7,999 nucleotides of DNA from Spirochaetaceae bacterium (GTDB taxonomy: Bacteria; Spirochaetota; Spirochaetia; Treponematales; Breznakiellaceae), in NCBI GenBank assembly GCA_031280705.1, contig JAITGJ010000258.1, positions 1 through 7,999 on the forward strand, read 5' to 3'. The notes under the pieces are model-generated. The model worked only from the letters and a program-made list of their open reading frames with translations, ran no database searches and was not told the DNA's origin. Of this stretch, positions 6,218 to 7,999 are shown in pieces (the stretch's first letter is position 1; each line of letters begins with the position of its first letter). Both the position numbers and the translations under genes were made by a program.

Positions 6218-7435
6218 TCACGCCATCGCATGAACCGTATTTCCGGCGCCGTGCGCGCCGTCCGGCTGCGCTTCGTATGTTATTTCGCCGCCCACCATCA
6301 CCGCCCGCACGGCGTACTGATCGTCAAAAACGACCAGGTCCGCGTCGTATCCCGGCACAATCGCGCCCTTGCCCCGGTAGCGCATCAGGTTTGCCGGGTT
6401 GAAACTGCCCGTCTTTACCGCATCATCCAGGCTAAAGCCGAATTTGACCAGATTTTTTATCCCGCGGATCATGGTCAGGGCCGACCCGGCGATAACGCCG
6501 TCGCTTTTTCGCCGGAAAATACCGTCCTGGAAAACGACTTCTTCGCCGTTGGCAAAGAACGGCGGCGCGTCCTGTTCCGTGGGTTTAAGGCTGTCCGTTA
6601 CCAGGATGATGCGGTCAACGGGTTTATCGCGGAGCAGCAGCTTGAAAAGGTCCGGGTGGACGTGGAAGCCGTCGGCGATAATCTCGCAGGACATTTCCGG
6701 GTGGATCAGCACCGCGCCCGCGGCGTTCGGGTCCCGGTGATCCAGACGGCTCATCGCGTTGAAAAGATGCGTCGCGTGGAGAATGCCCGCCTGCATCCCT
6801 TCAACCATATTTTCGTATTTCGCGTCGGTGTGGCCCGCCTGCAAAATAATTCCCCGCTTGATGCAGAACAGGGCGAGGTCCCGCATCTTTCTGATTTCCG
6901 GCGCGACGGTCATGTTGACGATGTGCCCGCCGCTCGCGTTCCAGAGTTTTTCCATATAGGACAGGTCCACGGGGCTCAATGTTTCGGGTTTTTGCACGCC
7001 GAGTTTGGACGATGAAAGAAAGGGGCCTTCCAGATGAAGCCCCATGATCCGCGCCCCCTTCTCGCGGCCCATCGCGGCGGCGGTCCGGGCCACGGCGTCC
7101 AGCATTTCACCGGGCGGCGAGGGGTACAGCGTGGGATTGAAGGCCGTAACGCCCCGCGTGGCGAGGAGGCGGCTCATCTCCAGCACGGAGGCTGTGGAAG
7201 CGTCATCGGTACCGTATCCGCCGTACCCGTGAATGTGGGTGTCGATGAATCCGGGGGCGATGTAGGCGCCGCCGACATCAATAAGACGGGCGGCGGGCGT
7301 AAATTGTTTTTGATCAAAACGCCGGTGGGAAAACACATCCGCCACCAGGCCGTCCTCAACCAGCACCGCGCAGTCTTCCATCGCCGCAAAACCCGTAAGT
7401 ACCGTTCCATTATACAGGCAAATCGTTTCCGGCAT
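6218..7435 (-). CDS. nagA: N-acetylglucosamine-6-phosphate deacetylase
   Basis: Removes the acetyl group from N-acetylglucosamine-6-phosphate, giving the NagB substrate. An amidohydrolase-fold enzyme of 405 residues: PGFIDTHIHG at 61-70 with the His67-x-His69 metal pair, Glu136 in GLHLEGPF, His202 in AGHTDA, His223 in ATHLFNAM, His258 in ADGFHVH, and the catalytic Asp281 in VTDS. The H-x-H pair is like Bacillus NagA and unlike E. coli NagA, which has Gln and Asn there, so a two-metal site is likely. The start at 7435 (MPETICLYNG) matches where homologues begin. An in-frame ATG at 7471 would add 12 unlike residues. Neither has a Shine-Dalgarno. It heads the nagA-nagB-peptidase operon. Confidence 0.95.
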   Translation of the reverse strand: MPETICLYNGTVLTGFAAMEDCAVLVEDGLVADVFSHRRFDQKQFTPAARLIDVGGAYIAPGFIDTHIHGYGGYGTDDASTASVLEMSRLLATRGVTAFNPTLYPSPPGEMLDAVARTAAAMGREKGARIMGLHLEGPFLSSSKLGVQKPETLSPVDLSYMEKLWNASGGHIVNMTVAPEIRKMRDLALFCIKRGIILQAGHTDAKYENMVEGMQAGILHATHLFNAMSRLDHRDPNAAGAVLIHPEMSCEIIADGFHVHPDLFKLLLRDKPVDRIILVTDSLKPTEQDAPPFFANGEEVVFQDGIFRRKSDGVIAGSALTMIRGIKNLVKFGFSLDDAVKTGSFNPANLMRYRGKGAIVPGYDADLVVFDDQYAVRAVMVGGEITYEAQPDGAHGAGNTVHAMA

Positions 7436-7436
7436 G

Positions 7437-7470
7437 ATTATAACATAGTGAAGTTTTCCCCACATGTCCA
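7437..7470 (-). promoter_or_regulatory. Candidate nagA operon promoter, abutting the start codon
   Basis: On the - strand TGGACA (7470-7465), a 17-bp spacer and TATGTT (7447-7442) form a fair promoter; a perfect TATAAT (7442-7437) overlaps its end. The -10 lies so close to ATG 7435 that transcription would start at or inside the start codon, implying a leaderless mRNA if this is the promoter and that is the start. The arrangement is uncertain. Confidence 0.4.
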
Positions 7471-7523
7471 TTGACCGCGCCGGAGGGGGTCTGTAAAAAT
7501 GCCCGGACTGCCCTGCCGCGGTA

Positions 7524-7552
7524 TTTTCCCGCCGGGGATTTACCGCTATACT
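7524..7552 (+). promoter_or_regulatory. Candidate promoter for the EamA permease gene
   Basis: TATACT (7547-7552) is a good -10. The -35 at 17 bp spacing is TTTTCC (7524-7529), only three matches to consensus. It would give a leader of about 80 nt containing two short stems, CCCGG/CCGGG (7555-7570) and CGGAC/GTCCG (7591-7605). The interval 7472-7641 shows no gene. Confidence 0.45.
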
Positions 7553-7641
7553 AACCCGGCGTTGTCCGGGAACCGCTGCTTACATGCCGCCGGACATGAG
7601 GTCCGTAATCAGTTGTTGGGCAAGGGACCAAGGGGGTGTCT

Positions 7642-7999
7642 ATGTGGCTGGTTTTTGCCGTTCTTTCGGCGGTGTTCGCCGCGCTGACCAGTATCCTTGC
7701 AAAAGTGGGTATCGAAGGGGTCAATTCAAACCTGGCGACCGCCCTCAGGACCGTCGTGGTCCTGGCGCTGGCCTGGGGCATCGTGTTCGCCACCGGCGCC
7801 CACCAGGGGATCCCGGCGATCTCCCGGAAAAGCCTTGTCTTCCTGGTCCTCTCGGGGCTGGCCACAGGGCTTTCCTGGATATGCTACTACCGGGCGATCC
7901 AGTTGGGGGAGGTGTCCCGGGTGGTTCCCATCGACAAGGGCAGCATCGTCCTTACCCTGGCGGCGGCCTTTCTGTTTTTGAAGGAACCGCTGAACCCCA
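7642..7999 (+). CDS. EamA/DMT family permease, single-domain type (3' end outside window)
   Basis: An inner-membrane protein of the drug/metabolite transporter superfamily. The 119 residues present start MWLVFAVLSAVFAALTSILA, followed by SNLATALRTVVVL, a second helix, GLATGLSWICYYRAIQLG and VVPIDKGSIVLTL, ending at FLFLKEPLNP. Four hydrophobic helices are visible. This pattern is that of the short EamA proteins of about 140 residues that carry one domain and presumably work as dimers, so only about 20 residues are missing beyond the window. ATG 7642 is supported by AGGGGG at 7631-7636; GTG 7636 in the same frame is less likely. The gene diverges from nagA. Substrate unknown. Confidence 0.85.
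   Translation, partial: MWLVFAVLSAVFAALTSILAKVGIEGVNSNLATALRTVVVLALAWGIVFATGAHQGIPAISRKSLVFLVLSGLATGLSWICYYRAIQLGEVSRVVPIDKGSIVLTLAAAFLFLKEPLNP

Noticed and set aside
6206..7015. Long + strand open frame opposite nagA/nagB
   Set aside because: It is antisense to well-conserved enzyme genes, has no family resemblance, and such frames are common in GC-rich DNA.

Overview
The window is GC-rich bacterial DNA with tight gene packing. It also has a few AT-richer intergenic stretches full of palindromes. Gene content (a TrpR-type repressor, a group-I ECF vitamin-type transporter, nagA-nagB with a secreted NlpC/P60 protein, and a short EamA permease) fits a host-associated or fermentative heterotroph. 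A treponeme-like spirochaete is my best guess from the combination and style of the intergenic hairpins, but nothing here proves it.

Layout. Positions 1-199 hold no convincing gene; they contain two direct repeats and four hairpins, two of which are perfect with long arms. A trpR-like gene (200-538, +) follows. A very good sigma70-type promoter at 558-586 and a strong ribosome binding site then lead into a three-gene ECF transporter locus on the + strand: S component (650-1435), double-ATPase (about 1270-3119) and EcfT (3116-3949). Positions 3950-4189 lie between convergent genes and contain a series of inverted repeats. On the - strand, running from right to left, nagA (7435-6218), nagB (6203-5394) and an NlpC/P60-like exported cysteine peptidase (5392-4190) form one closely packed operon. 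Diverging from nagA, the + strand carries a single-domain EamA permease (7642 onward) that is cut by the window end.

How the genes fit together. The ECF genes supply the substrate-binding membrane protein, the two ATPase domains on one chain, and the coupling membrane protein: a complete dedicated ECF transporter. The adjacent TrpR homologue retains the residues that hold tryptophan in E. coli TrpR, so a tryptophan-linked control of this transporter is possible but unproven. NagA and NagB convert N-acetylglucosamine-6-phosphate to fructose-6-phosphate and ammonia. Their co-transcribed NlpC/P60 partner suggests a link to cell-wall or muropeptide turnover.

The most notable anomaly is the S-component/ATPase junction (about 1205-1476). 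The S frame loses its expected stop and runs about 75 residues past the family's usual end. An 18-bp tandem repeat fills the gap. The conserved N-terminus of the ATPase lies upstream of any ATG/GTG/TTG in its own frame. Adding one C to the C5 run at 1293-1297 would join ATG 1270 to the ATPase frame, which points to a recent frameshift, a slippage site or a base-calling error.
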